DNA from: Micrococcaceae bacterium Sec5.8
GTDB lineage: Bacteria; Actinomycetota; Actinomycetes; Actinomycetales; Micrococcaceae
DNA: 64,000 nt
Assembly: GCA_039636775.1 (NCBI GenBank)
Contig: CP143429.1
Location: 2,170,001-2,234,000 of the forward strand
Direction: 5' to 3'
Part shown: in pieces, positions 1 through 9,031 of the stretch
Layout: each line of letters begins with the position of its first letter
Position numbering within the stretch: position 1 is the stretch's first letter
Translations under genes and position numbers: made by a program
Notes under the pieces: generated by a model
What the model was told of the DNA's origin: nothing
The model's input: only the letters and a program-made list of their open reading frames with translations
Database searches by the model: none

Positions 1-267
1 GCGGACCGGAAGAGCCTGCTGGAGGCGTTCAAGGCCTCGGTGGGCAGCAACGTGGCCGAGGTGGCCTCCGGTCTTACGCTTCCGGTGCTGCTGATCGCCG
101 GTGAAAAGGACGAGATCGCCGCGCTGCCGGACCAGCACATCCTGCTGGGCCTCCTGCCGGATGCGGCCCTCACTGTGATCCCCGACGTCGGGCACCTGAT
201 CCACTACGAAACCCCGGAGCCCGCCGCGGCGGCCATCCGACGCTTCCTGAAGGACCATTCCTCGTGA
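1..267 (+). CDS. alpha/beta-hydrolase, C-terminal fragment (cut by window edge)
   Basis: The frame is open from base 1, so the start and the nucleophile region lie outside the window and only about 88 C-terminal residues are seen. They carry the end of an alpha/beta-hydrolase fold: a hydrophobic strand followed by GEKDE, the usual position of the acidic triad residue, then PDVGHLIHYETPE with the likely catalytic His, and a final helix. The stop overlaps the GTG start of the next gene (GTGA), so the two are probably translated together. Substrate unknown; esterase, lipase or haloperoxidase-like enzymes all share this ending. Confidence 0.75.
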   Translation, partial: ADRKSLLEAFKASVGSNVAEVASGLTLPVLLIAGEKDEIAALPDQHILLGLLPDAALTVIPDVGHLIHYETPEPAAAAIRRFLKDHSS

Positions 268-1343
268 AAATTATTGTCGATGCCCGTTTCACCCGTCTGG
301 ACCACCACGACGGAATCAGCCGCTATGGTGCAAGCCTGATCGCGGCCACTGCCAAGGTCGCCGATGTCTCCATGCTGATCAGCGATGTCCGACAACTGGC
401 CCTGCTGCCGGACGTGCCCTACACCTTGATCAACAGCCCGCTGTCCCCCGCCGAGGTGTTCGTCGCGTCCAAGGTGAACAAACTGGGCGCCGATGTTGTG
501 GTTTGCCCCATGCAGACCATGGGCAGCTGGGGACGGACGTACCCGCTGGTGCTGACTCTGCACGATTTGATCTACTACGAACACCCGGCGCCTCCGGGCT
601 TCCTGCCCGCTCCGGTCCGGGTCCTCTGGCGGCTCTACCACAAGGCTTTCTGGCCCCAGCGCCTGCTCCTGAACCGGGCCGACGTCGTGGCAACCATCAG
701 CTCCACTACCGCGGCTTTGATCGCGAAGTACCGGTTGACCAGCAGGCCCGTCCGAATCGTCGGCAACGCCCCGCAGCACGGACATACGCCCCGGGATGTT
801 GGCGCAGGGGCGGACAAGACGCTGCTGTACATGGGGTCCTTCATGCCGTACAAGAACGTCGAAACCATGGTCAAGGGAATGGCGGAGCTGCCGGACATGA
901 CTCTGCACCTGCTCAGCCGGATCACCACCGAACGCCGGGCGGAACTCCAGGCCCTGGCGCCCGCCGGCGCGCACATCGTGTTCCATAACGGCGTCACGGA
1001 CGCCGAGTATGAGGCTTTGCTGGGGCGAACTACGGCCCTGATCAGCCTTTCCAAAGCCGAGGGTTACGGACTGCCCCTCGTTGAAGCGATGTCCCATGGC
1101 ACCCCCGTGATCGCCAGTGACATCGCAATTTTCCGTGAGGTGGGCGGGGACGCCGTCAGTTACGTCCATCCGGACTCCCCGGAGGAGTTCGCGGCCGCGG
1201 TGCGGAAGCTGGAGGAGCCGGACGTGTGGACAGCACGGTCCCGCCGTGCAGTGGAGCGCGCAGCGGATTTCAGCTGGGACGAGTCCGCCCGCAGGCTGCT
1301 AGACGCTGCGGAAGAAGCCCTGGCGCTCCACGCACGCCGCTAG
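264..1343 (+). CDS. Glycosyltransferase family 4 (GT-B fold)
   Basis: 359 residues starting at GTG within the stop of the upstream hydrolase. The N-terminal half begins with KIIVDAR and contains HDLIYYEHP, and the C-terminal half has the GT4 donor-binding signature: LLYMGSFMPYKNVET followed by EGYGLPLVEAMSHGTPVIASD, the E-x7-E motif. GT4 enzymes are retaining transferases that use nucleotide sugars, commonly to mannosylate or glucosylate lipids, polysaccharides or small molecules. There is no signal peptide, so it is probably cytosolic or membrane-peripheral. Coupling to a hydrolase suggests a two-gene function, but neither donor nor acceptor can be read from the sequence. Confidence 0.85.
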   Translation: MKIIVDARFTRLDHHDGISRYGASLIAATAKVADVSMLISDVRQLALLPDVPYTLINSPLSPAEVFVASKVNKLGADVVVCPMQTMGSWGRTYPLVLTLHDLIYYEHPAPPGFLPAPVRVLWRLYHKAFWPQRLLLNRADVVATISSTTAALIAKYRLTSRPVRIVGNAPQHGHTPRDVGAGADKTLLYMGSFMPYKNVETMVKGMAELPDMTLHLLSRITTERRAELQALAPAGAHIVFHNGVTDAEYEALLGRTTALISLSKAEGYGLPLVEAMSHGTPVIASDIAIFREVGGDAVSYVHPDSPEEFAAAVRKLEEPDVWTARSRRAVERAADFSWDESARRLLDAAEEALALHARR

Positions 1344-1358
1344 GTTGCAGCCTTGCCC

Positions 1359-3095
1359 TCAGGCCGCGGGGTGGTACCTTGCGGGTAGAGGGTCGACGGG
1401 CAGTTCCGGGTCCGGGCCGGGGTCTGGCGGCAGTCCCGAGTCCAGCTCCGCGTCCAGGTCCCAGCCCGAGTCCAGCTCCGCGTCCAGGTCCCAGCCCGAG
1501 TCCAGCTCCGCGTCCAGGTCCCAGCCCGGGTCCGCGCCTGGTGGCGGGTTCCAGCCCAAGTCTGCGTCGTGGTCCTCGTCCGCGAGCAGCCCCAGGTCTG
1601 GCTGTGGCCCCGGGTCCGCCTCTGCGGGTTGGGTCAGTGCTGCGAGGATGGCTGGCCAGGGTGGTGGTTCCCAGTCCTGGGATTCGCTGGGGTACCGCCG
1701 TCCCATTGGTGAGGTCCATCCGGGTGGGTGGTTTTTGCTGGCCCCGGTGGGTGTCCAGGCTGAGGTGTGTTTGAGGCGGTGGTGTTTGCGGCAGGGCTGG
1801 CCGAGGTTCGTGATCCCGGTGGTGCCGCCGTCGGCCCAGGCCAGCAGGTGGTCTGCTTCGTTATCCAGGGAAGCATTGTTACACCCTGGAAAGGGGCACT
1901 TGCCGTCCCGGAGCCGAAGCCAGCGCCGCTGGGCTCCGGTGAGCCGGTAACTGCTCCGGCCGATCTCCAACGGTGCACCGTCGCGGGGATCGATCAGGAC
2001 CCGGTGGAAGGACCCGGCTCCTTCTGCGATCAGGCGGCGGGCCATGGAGGGCGGGATGGGACCGTAGCCGTCCAAGGTGGCGGGCTCTTCGGCGGCGCCC
2101 AGCAGGGACAGGACGGGGACGGTGATCAGAACCTGCGCCCGGGGCGACGGAACATCCCCGGCACCCGTCCCACCCGTCCCACCCGTTCCACCCGTTCCAC
2201 CTGTGGCCTCCATTCGATTTGTCCCGCTGGTCAGCAGCCACGCCGCGGCGACGTCGGCGCGGAGCTGGGTCAGGGTGCGGGCCTCGGAGGGTCCTTGAAG
2301 GGCCCGGGCGGCGGTGGTGGTCCGGTCCCAGATCCCCGCGGCCGTTGCTGCCGGCAGGTAGGTGGAGAGCCAGGCCATGCCGTCCCGGTCCGGGACGAAC
2401 TCGACCCGCCGGTCTTCTGCGCTTTTGGCGTGGCGTTTTTCGATGCTGACCGGGTGGTGGCGTTCCCGCCAGGCGCGCACTTTCGCCCGGAACCGTCCCG
2501 GGACAAGCTCCCCGGCCGGGCAGCCGCGGGCCGGTTTCGCGGCCTCGGGGTCCAGGAAATGCTCCTCCAGCCCGGCGGCACCGGCCGCGTCCAAGTGCGC
2601 GGTTTCGTCCACAACGACCCGGGCGTGCTGCCAGGAGATCGTGCCGGCCTGCAGCGCGGCCAGGGTCCGCGGCAGCGCCGTCGTTAACGCGCGGGATTCG
2701 GAGACCAGGGCTGCGGCGGTCCCTTCACTGACCGTCAGGGCGCACGCGACCTCGGCAATAACGGCCATCGCCTGCGCGCTGCCCTCCTGAGCGGACCGCG
2801 CCGGGAGTACCAAGGCCCCGGCCGCCTGCACGAACTCAGCGGTCAGCAGGACCTTCAACGCCGCGAACCGGGCCTCCAACCGGGCCACCTCGGCGAACCC
2901 GTCCAAACACACATCGGCAGCATCCCGCAACGCATCCCCGCCATCAACCAACGGAGCCCCACCGCCGGCATTCAGCACCGCGGCACCTGACGGTTCCCCG
3001 CCGACGAGGACCGCCAGCGCAGCAACGGAGCGGGAAACGGCATCCACCGCGTCCACGCACTCCCTGCCCAAAACCGGCCCGTTCTTCACCCTCAC
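1359..3095 (-). CDS. DUF222 / HNH endonuclease-domain protein (13E12-repeat-like)
   Basis: 578 residues from a GTG start. The N-terminal two thirds is an Ala-rich helical DUF222-type region. Residues about 397-443 form an HNH module: CPFPGC (zinc knuckle), EADH, then GGTTGITNLGQPCRKHH. The family occurs in many copies in actinobacterial genomes and its role is unproven; DNA cleavage is predicted from the HNH motif only. A TGG microrepeat lies near residue 300, and an acidic tail repeats a 10-residue unit (core DLDAELDSGW) three times at about 526-555, encoded by perfect or near-perfect 30-bp DNA repeats. It sits convergent to the glycosyltransferase and downstream of priA, where def/fmt are often found. 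Confidence 0.85.
   Translation of the reverse strand: MRVKNGPVLGRECVDAVDAVSRSVAALAVLVGGEPSGAAVLNAGGGAPLVDGGDALRDAADVCLDGFAEVARLEARFAALKVLLTAEFVQAAGALVLPARSAQEGSAQAMAVIAEVACALTVSEGTAAALVSESRALTTALPRTLAALQAGTISWQHARVVVDETAHLDAAGAAGLEEHFLDPEAAKPARGCPAGELVPGRFRAKVRAWRERHHPVSIEKRHAKSAEDRRVEFVPDRDGMAWLSTYLPAATAAGIWDRTTTAARALQGPSEARTLTQLRADVAAAWLLTSGTNRMEATGGTGGTGGTGGTGAGDVPSPRAQVLITVPVLSLLGAAEEPATLDGYGPIPPSMARRLIAEGAGSFHRVLIDPRDGAPLEIGRSSYRLTGAQRRWLRLRDGKCPFPGCNNASLDNEADHLLAWADGGTTGITNLGQPCRKHHRLKHTSAWTPTGASKNHPPGWTSPMGRRYPSESQDWEPPPWPAILAALTQPAEADPGPQPDLGLLADEDHDADLGWNPPPGADPGWDLDAELDSGWDLDAELDSGWDLDAELDSGLPPDPGPDPELPVDPLPARYHPAA
1441..1530. repeat. Three tandem 30-bp repeats inside the DUF222/HNH gene
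   Basis: Three head-to-tail 30-bp units at 1441-1470, 1471-1500 and 1501-1530. The third differs from the others only in its last few bases. The unit length is a multiple of three, so the repeats encode an in-frame 10-residue acidic unit and can change copy number without a frameshift. There are no spacers, so this is not a CRISPR. Confidence 0.95.
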
Positions 3096-3197
3096 ATCAC
3101 ACCACGAGGCACCGACAAAACTTGGTCCAACCGCAACGGCACGGGCAGGACGTTGCCGCAGCCGTCCGCACCGGTCCGTACTGTGCCGGAACCGTTT

Positions 3198-5354
3198 TTA
3201 GAGTACGTCCACTCCGTCGAGCCGAAGCTGTACCGGATCGTCGGTGCGTTTGGCCGCGGCGGCGACCTTGACGGCCCGCAGCACACTGGTGATTTGTGCG
3301 GCCTGTCCGTAGGGCAGGAACATCAGTGTCCGGACGTCCTCTCCCGCAGCCCCTGGAGTTCCGCCGTGGCCGCCGGGTCCGGTGATGACCAGCGGCGCCG
3401 GTCCGGCCGTCCGCAATACGATTCCCTGGGCGGCAAGGTTTTGAGTTACGGCCTCGCTGAAGTGCCCGACGGTGGCCCGCCCGCCGGTCAGTGACGCGAC
3501 CCGGACGGCCGGCGGAAGGTGGAGTTCCCGGCGCAGCGAGAGTTCCCGCTGCGCATAGCCCGCCGGATCCCAGCGCAGCAGGGCACCGACGCCGGCGGCG
3601 TCGTCCGCGGTGATCACCACGAGGCCGCCGTCGCCCGCGGGTCGGACCAGGGCCGCGGCATTGAACCAGCGCCGGACGGCGTCCTCCCCCGCCCGCAGGT
3701 TTTCGCGGCGCAGCAGGGAGTCGCCGTCCAGCAGCAGTGCCGCCGCATAGCCGCCGGCGGCGACGGGCTCCGCACCGACCGTGGCGACGACAAGGGCCTT
3801 CGAGTCCGGAACCGTGGCCAGTACCCGGTCCCCTGACGAGGTGACAACCGGCTTGCCGGGAAAGGCACGGCCCAGTTCCTCCGCCGTGCGCAAGGCACCA
3901 GTGGCCCCGCGCCGGAGCCGGGCGCCGTTGCAGGTGCTGCACCGCCAGTCCGGCGCCGGCGTCGAACACCAGCGGCATTGCGGCACGGCAGAGCTCCCGC
4001 TGGCCCCGGCGATGGCCAGCGGACCGGCGCAGGACGCACAGCGCGCCGGGTCACGGCAGTTTTCGCAGGCAAGCGAGGGCGCATAGCCGGCCCGTGCCAC
4101 CTGGACCAGGACCGGCCCGCGTTCCAGCCCTTCCTTGGCAGCGCGCCAGGCGGCGCCCGGGAGCCGCGCGATCCTGGCCAGCGGATCATGCTCGAGTTCG
4201 TAGCTGTCCGCCGTGTTCAGCACCCGCGGAACCCTCCGGCGCACCACGGCGCGGTCGGCTTCGACCGGCCACGCCCAGCCAGCTTCGACGAGGCGTTGCG
4301 CCTCGGTACTGCGGGTGTGTGCAGCCAACAGGCACGCGGCTCCCTCCTGCTCGGCGCGCAACAGCAGAACTTCGCGGGAGTGGGCGTAGGGTGAGCGCTG
4401 CTCGATGTGGAGGTCGTCGCCGTCGTCCCAGCAGACCACCAGCCCCAGGTTGTGGACGGGAGCGTAGGCAGCGGACCGGGTCCCGACGGCAACCCCCGCA
4501 GCACCGCTGAGGATCCGCAGGAAGCTGCGGTACCGCGGCGTCTGGCCATCGTCTGCGGTGAGCCGGGCAACGTCTCCGGCAGGAAGCAGTTGCAGGAGGG
4601 CGGACTCCACCCGGTCCAGGTCGCGGTAATCGGGCACGACGACGACGGCGCCGCGGCCGGACAGGCGCACGGCCGCCACGGCTTCGGCGATGAGGCGGGG
4701 CCAGCCTCCCGGTCCCCAGCCCTGCAGCGCACTGAGTACCGCCCGTGGGGACTCGCCTGCGTTGAGGTGCTGCACGAACGCGGGGCCGTTTCGGTAGGAC
4801 CCCCAGCTGGATGCTTCCAGCCCGGCCGGAATCGCCGGGCCCGCCCCGGCACCGGAGCCTTCGTCGGCGAAGACGGCAGGATCCAGGATGCCGTCGGGGG
4901 CGAGGTCCTTTTCAAGCCTCGCCATCCGTGGCGGCACAGCGACGCGCAGCACGTCGCTGACGTTGCCTGCATAGCGTGCCGCGACGCGGCCGGCGAGAGC
5001 TGCGACCGGCGCCGTCAGTACCGGAAGCGGTGAAACCACTTTGTGCAGTGGCACGAGGGGGTGGCCGGCGTCGGACGCAGCGGCCCGTTCCATCAGGTAT
5101 CCCGGAAGTTCCTGGCCGTTGAACTTCACCTTCACCCTGACCCCGGGCTGTGCGGCGGCATCGAGTCCGGCGGGCACGCTGTAGTCGAAGGGCCGGTCAA
5201 GGTGCGGCAAGGAGGACTCCAGCCGCACGCGTGCCACGGGGAGCCGTTCGGCCAGAACTGGACCGGAGGCAGCGGCTGCGGATTTTGGAAAGCCCTGCAG
5301 CAGCGAGAGCTGGAAGGGTTCAGCCGAAGCTGGCGCGCCTTGAGCCGGGCTCAT
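3198..5354 (-). CDS. priA: Primosomal protein N' (PriA), actinobacterial helicase-degenerate form
   Basis: 718 residues, ATG start preceded by AAAGGAGGA. PriA recognises stalled forks and reloads the replisome. The N-terminal 3'-DNA-binding part is clear (LDRPFDYSVPAGLDAAAQPGVRVKVKFNGQ), and residues about 430-485 carry the Cys-rich zinc-binding insertion (CENC, CASC, CRWC, CSTC). The helicase motifs are degraded: no GxxGxGKT Walker A is present where it should precede the motor domain, and the Walker B DEEH is replaced by WDDGDD. Actinobacterial PriA proteins are known to lack helicase residues, so a structural loading role is likely. It follows metK after a terminator and has its own strong ribosome-binding site. 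Confidence 0.93.
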   Translation of the reverse strand: MSPAQGAPASAEPFQLSLLQGFPKSAAAASGPVLAERLPVARVRLESSLPHLDRPFDYSVPAGLDAAAQPGVRVKVKFNGQELPGYLMERAAASDAGHPLVPLHKVVSPLPVLTAPVAALAGRVAARYAGNVSDVLRVAVPPRMARLEKDLAPDGILDPAVFADEGSGAGAGPAIPAGLEASSWGSYRNGPAFVQHLNAGESPRAVLSALQGWGPGGWPRLIAEAVAAVRLSGRGAVVVVPDYRDLDRVESALLQLLPAGDVARLTADDGQTPRYRSFLRILSGAAGVAVGTRSAAYAPVHNLGLVVCWDDGDDLHIEQRSPYAHSREVLLLRAEQEGAACLLAAHTRSTEAQRLVEAGWAWPVEADRAVVRRRVPRVLNTADSYELEHDPLARIARLPGAAWRAAKEGLERGPVLVQVARAGYAPSLACENCRDPARCASCAGPLAIAGASGSSAVPQCRWCSTPAPDWRCSTCNGARLRRGATGALRTAEELGRAFPGKPVVTSSGDRVLATVPDSKALVVATVGAEPVAAGGYAAALLLDGDSLLRRENLRAGEDAVRRWFNAAALVRPAGDGGLVVITADDAAGVGALLRWDPAGYAQRELSLRRELHLPPAVRVASLTGGRATVGHFSEAVTQNLAAQGIVLRTAGPAPLVITGPGGHGGTPGAAGEDVRTLMFLPYGQAAQITSVLRAVKVAAAAKRTDDPVQLRLDGVDVL

Positions 5355-5423
5355 CTCTCGTGTCCTCCTTTCGCCTGCAGTTCAGCTCAGCGATTCTTCA
5401 GCGAATGTCCGGCACTAAAGAAT

Positions 5424-5453
5424 AGCCAGGCCGCCGGTATTGGCGGCCTGGCT
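5424..5453 (-). terminator. Intrinsic terminator downstream of metK
   Basis: Perfect 12-bp stem AGCCAGGCCGCC / GGCGGCCTGGCT with a 6-nt loop. On the minus strand it is followed by ATTCTTTA. It lies between the metK stop and the priA start, about 70 bp past metK. Confidence 0.8.
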
Positions 5454-5524
5454 ACAGCACATCACGAGGCAGTGACACTTACTGCAAAAACCCGGAGGTG
5501 CCCAAGCAAAAGCGTCCGGATGTC

Positions 5525-6760
5525 TCAGGCGTTGAAGAAGGCCTTCAGCGCGTCAACCCGGTCCAGCCGCTCCCAGGTGAAGTCGGGATCCTCCCGGCCG
5601 AAATGGCCATGGGCTGCGGTCTTGGCGTAGATGGGGCGCTTCAGGTCCAGGGCGTCGATGATGGCGCGGGGGCGCAGGTCGAAGATTTCGGCGATCGCCG
5701 CACTGATCCGTGCCGGGTCCACGGTCTCGGTGCCGAAGGTCTCCACGTAGGTGCCCACCGGACGGGCCTGGCCAATCGCATAGGCAATCTGGATTTCCGC
5801 GCGCTTCGCGAGACCGGCCGCCACCACGTTTTTGGCGACCCAGCGCATGGCGTAGGCTGCCGAGCGGTCGACCTTTGACGGGTCCTTGCCGGAGAAGGCA
5901 CCGCCGCCGTGGCGGGCCATGCCGCCGTAGGTGTCAACGATGATCTTGCGGCCGGTCAGGCCGGCGTCGCCTACCGGGCCGCCGATGACGAAGGCACCGG
6001 CCGGGTTCAGGATGTTCTTGGAGCGGGAGTAATCCAGGTTGGACAAGGCCATCACCGGGGCCACCACGCGCGTCGCGAGATCGGAGCGGAGTTGGTCAAG
6101 GCTCGCGCCGTCGGCGTGCTGGCTGGAGATGACGACAGTCTCGACGGAAACGGGCCGGTCGCCGTCGTAGCCGACAGTGACCTGGGTCTTGCCGTCGGGG
6201 CGCAGGTAATCCAGTTCCCCGCTCTTGCGGACCTCGGTGAGCCGCTCCGAGAGCCGGTGCGCGAGCCAGATCGGAACCGGCATGTAGGACGGGGTCTCAT
6301 CGCTGGCGTAGCCGAACATCAGGCCCTGGTCGCCGGCACCCTGGAGGTCGTAGTCGTCCTCCTGGCGTCCCTCGCGGGCTTCGAGTGAGTTAAAGACGCC
6401 CCCGGCGATGTCGTTGGACTGCTGGCCGATCGACACAGACACTCCGCAGCGGGCGCCGTCGAAGCCGTTGGCCGAGGAGTCGTAGCCGATGCCGAGGATG
6501 GTTTCCCGGACGATCTGCGGTATTTCAACGTAAGCATCCGTGGTGACCTCGCCGGCGACGTGGACCAGCCCGGTGGTGGCCAGCGTCTCCACGGCCACCC
6601 GGGACTCGGGGTCCTTGGCCAGCAGGGCGTCGAGGATCGCGTCGCTGATCTGGTCGCAGATCTTGTCGGGGTGGCCTTCGGTCACCGACTCGGACGTGAA
6701 GAGCCGGAGCGAGGCGGGCGTGGACCCGTGGAAGTCAGGGATGTGCAGCGGTAAAGTCAC
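5525..6760 (-). CDS. metK: S-adenosylmethionine synthetase
   Basis: 411 residues, GTG start with AAGGT about 8 nt upstream. It makes S-adenosylmethionine from methionine and ATP in the cytosol. Family signatures are intact: [24 protein letters not shown] at the N-terminus (ATP/methionine site), [12 protein letters not shown] in the middle, and [25 protein letters not shown], the P-loop-like phosphate-binding segment, near residue 290. Length is normal for the family. It follows coaBC by 78 nt, which leaves no room for a SAM riboswitch, and ends before a strong terminator. Confidence 0.98.
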   Translation of the reverse strand: MTLPLHIPDFHGSTPASLRLFTSESVTEGHPDKICDQISDAILDALLAKDPESRVAVETLATTGLVHVAGEVTTDAYVEIPQIVRETILGIGYDSSANGFDGARCGVSVSIGQQSNDIAGGVFNSLEAREGRQEDDYDLQGAGDQGLMFGYASDETPSYMPVPIWLAHRLSERLTEVRKSGELDYLRPDGKTQVTVGYDGDRPVSVETVVISSQHADGASLDQLRSDLATRVVAPVMALSNLDYSRSKNILNPAGAFVIGGPVGDAGLTGRKIIVDTYGGMARHGGGAFSGKDPSKVDRSAAYAMRWVAKNVVAAGLAKRAEIQIAYAIGQARPVGTYVETFGTETVDPARISAAIAEIFDLRPRAIIDALDLKRPIYAKTAAHGHFGREDPDFTWERLDRVDALKAFFNA

Positions 6761-6838
6761 TCAACTACCTTACTGGTTGGAAAACGGACGTCCGGCAGCG
6801 TGTGTCCCTGGATTAAAGAGACGCCGCTCACTCCGGGC

Positions 6839-8113
6839 TCAGGCAGGCGGGACTACCTGGCTGAGTTCGGCGCTGATGCGGTCGATCACGGCAGCCGCGA
6901 CGTCGGACTTTGAACCCGACGCCTCTTGGGCTTCGGAGCCGGAACGCGAAAGGATGACTACGGAGTTGGTGTCTTCGCCGAACACCTTGTCCTGGCCCAC
7001 ATGATTGACCACCAGCAGGTCGCACGCCTTGCGGCGCAGCTTGGCAGCAGCATACTCCAACACGTCGCCGTCGGCGTCACCGGTCTCCGCCGCGAAACCG
7101 ACAATCAGCTGGCGGCGGGAAGCCGCGTCCCGGACCTCGACAAGCTCACGCAGGATGTCCGGGTTCCGGACCAGTGAGATGACGGGATCGGCGACGTCGT
7201 CGCGCTTCTTGATCTTGGTGCCGGAGACATCCGCCGGGCGGAAGTCCGCGACGGCGGCCGCCATGATGATGACGTCGGAGTCGACAGAGGCGTGCAGCGC
7301 CGCTTTGCGCAACTCCAGCGCGGTCCCCACCTTCACGACGTCGACGCCGGCCGGAGCGGGAACGTCCATGTGGGCGGCCAGCAGACGGACCCTGGCACCG
7401 GCGTCGCGGGCGGCGGCGGCAAGTGCCACGCCCTGCTTGCCGGAGGACCTGTTACCGAGGAACCGGACCGGATCCAGCGGCTCGCGGGTGCCGCCGGCAC
7501 TGACCGTGACGGTGAGCCCGGCCAGCGGCCGCAAGGGCCCGGACAACGGGTCGTCCGACGGCGGCACGGTCACGGGCACGGCGGAGGCACCGGCGAGGGC
7601 CAGTGCGGCGTCGAAGATGGCCTGGGGTTCGGGCAGCCGGCCAGGACCGGAGTCGGCGCCGGTCAACCGTCCGGACGAGGGTTCGAGCACGGTGATACCC
7701 CGGCTGCGGAGCGTCTCGACGTTGGCCTGGGTGGCCGGGTGCTGCCACATTTCGGTGTGCATGGCGGGGGCCATCAGGACCGGGCAGCTTCCGGCCATCA
7801 GGAGGGTGTTGCTGAGGAGGTCGCTGGCCTGCCCGGTGGCGGCGCGTGCCAGCAGGTCGGCGGTCGCTGGAGCCACCACGATCAGCTCGGCCTCGTGTCC
7901 CAGTCGGACGTGGTTTACGGCATGCACGTCGTCGAAAACGCTGTTGCTGACCGGATGCCCGGACAACGCCTCCCAGGTGGCGACGCCAACGAAACGGGTC
8001 GCAGCTTCCGTGGGGATGACGGTGACGTCATGGCCGGCTTCAGTAAAAAGCCGGAGGAGCGACGCCACCTTGTAGGCAGCTATCCCTCCCCCGACTCCGA
8101 GGACTATGCGCAC
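6839..8113 (-). CDS. coaBC: Bifunctional phosphopantothenoylcysteine decarboxylase / phosphopantothenate-cysteine ligase
   Basis: 424 residues, GTG start. It carries out two coenzyme A steps: CTP-dependent ligation of cysteine to 4'-phosphopantothenate, then FMN-dependent decarboxylation. The N-terminal CoaC flavoprotein domain shows GVGGGIAAYKVASLLR, NHVRLGHEAELIVVAPATADLLAR and PVLMAPAMHTEMW. The C-terminal CoaB half shows the SAGGTREPLDPVRFLGNRSSGKQG nucleotide/dimer motif and the KIKK segment near residue 300. It sits 19 nt downstream of rpoZ, the standard actinobacterial order gmk-rpoZ-coaBC-metK, and is probably co-transcribed with these. Confidence 0.97.
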   Translation of the reverse strand: MRIVLGVGGGIAAYKVASLLRLFTEAGHDVTVIPTEAATRFVGVATWEALSGHPVSNSVFDDVHAVNHVRLGHEAELIVVAPATADLLARAATGQASDLLSNTLLMAGSCPVLMAPAMHTEMWQHPATQANVETLRSRGITVLEPSSGRLTGADSGPGRLPEPQAIFDAALALAGASAVPVTVPPSDDPLSGPLRPLAGLTVTVSAGGTREPLDPVRFLGNRSSGKQGVALAAAARDAGARVRLLAAHMDVPAPAGVDVVKVGTALELRKAALHASVDSDVIIMAAAVADFRPADVSGTKIKKRDDVADPVISLVRNPDILRELVEVRDAASRRQLIVGFAAETGDADGDVLEYAAAKLRRKACDLLVVNHVGQDKVFGEDTNSVVILSRSGSEAQEASGSKSDVAAAVIDRISAELSQVVPPA

Positions 8114-8132
8114 GTGAGCTCCGCCTGCGTAA

Positions 8133-8393
8133 TTACTCTGCAGGTTCGATCGGTGTGGAGACGAGCTTGCCTTCGTTGATTTCGCGCAGGGCGATGGAGA
8201 GGGACTTCTCGTTCAGTTTGGTGTCGACCAGCGGGCCGACGTACTCAAAGAGGCCCTCGTGCAGCTGGGCGTAGTATGCGTTGATCTGGCGGGCACGCTT
8301 GGCACCGAAAATCACCAGTCCGTACTTCGAGTCGGCGGCCTTCAGCAGCTCGTCGATCGGCGGGTTGATGATGCCTTCAAGGTTCGTGGACAC
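8133..8393 (-). CDS. rpoZ: RNA polymerase omega subunit
   Basis: 86 residues from GTG. It is the small omega subunit that helps assemble the beta' subunit of RNA polymerase. The recognisable part is [36 protein letters not shown], with the conserved R-A-R-Q-I helix, followed by [13 protein letters not shown]. Actinobacterial omega is slightly extended, and this length fits. It lies between gmk (44 nt away) and coaBC (19 nt away), its usual place. Confidence 0.96.
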   Translation of the reverse strand: MSTNLEGIINPPIDELLKAADSKYGLVIFGAKRARQINAYYAQLHEGLFEYVGPLVDTKLNEKSLSIALREINEGKLVSTPIEPAE

Positions 8394-8437
8394 GAATTCT
8401 CCAAATTCTAAACGGGCCGATACGTCCCGGCGCCTAG

Positions 8438-9007
8438 CTACGGGTTCGGGGTCAGCCCCATGAGTGAAACAAGCTCGTCCGCTGCCCGTCGAACGTCATC
8501 ATTGATGACGGTGTGGTCAAACTCCGGTTCAGCGGCAAGTTCTAGTTTAGCGGTTTCCAGCCGCTGCTGCTGTTCTTCCGCTGTTTCCGTGCCGCGGCCC
8601 ACCAGTCGGCGGACCATTTCGTCCCAGCTCGGCGGTGCGAGGAAGACGAACTGGGCGTCCGGGACGGCGTCCTTGACCTGCCGCGCACCCTGCAGGTCGA
8701 TTTCCAGAAGCACGGAGCGGCCATCGGCAATCGCAGCGTCCACCGTGCTGCGCAGTGTTCCGTAGCGGTTGCGTCCGTGGACAACTGCCCACTCCAGGAG
8801 CTCTCCGGCTTCCACCAACGCGTCAAACTCTTCGGCCGACTTGAAAAAATAGTGGACGCCGTCAACTTCGCCGGGACGCGCCGGGCGGGTGGTGGCCGAG
8901 ACGGACAGCCAGACGCCGGGATAATTGTCCCGGATGTAGGTGGACACGGTGCCTTTGCCAACAGCCGTCGGGCCGGCGAGGACTGTCAGTCCCGGTTTCT
9001 TGCTCAC
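8438..9007 (-). CDS. gmk: Guanylate kinase
   Basis: 189 residues, GTG start. It phosphorylates GMP to GDP with ATP. The P-loop GPTAVGKGT is at residues 12-20, the GMP-binding block [19 protein letters not shown] follows, then [14 protein letters not shown] and the lid region with [18 protein letters not shown]. It starts 24 nt downstream of the mIHF gene. In mycobacteria the order mihF-gmk-rpoZ is the same, so this is a conserved housekeeping operon that couples a nucleoid protein to nucleotide metabolism. Confidence 0.97.
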   Translation of the reverse strand: MSKKPGLTVLAGPTAVGKGTVSTYIRDNYPGVWLSVSATTRPARPGEVDGVHYFFKSAEEFDALVEAGELLEWAVVHGRNRYGTLRSTVDAAIADGRSVLLEIDLQGARQVKDAVPDAQFVFLAPPSWDEMVRRLVGRGTETAEEQQQRLETAKLELAAEPEFDHTVINDDVRRAADELVSLMGLTPNP

Positions 9008-9031
9008 ATATTCCTTTGGGCGGGTTCGAAG

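Noticed and set aside
204-1169. Minus-strand frame of 321 codons opposite the left glycosyltransferase
   Set aside because: No domain, skewed composition, and overlap with a well-supported GT4 gene.
1441-1530. Tandem repeats considered as a CRISPR array
   Set aside because: Repeats are contiguous, with no spacers, and lie in-frame within a coding gene.
2160-2210. TGG/CCA microsatellite-like stretch in the DUF222 gene
   Set aside because: In-frame Gly/Thr coding sequence only; noted in the gene entry but not treated as a separate element.
6761-6838. SAM riboswitch upstream of metK
   Set aside because: Only 78 nt separate metK from coaBC and no SAM-aptamer-like pairing was seen.
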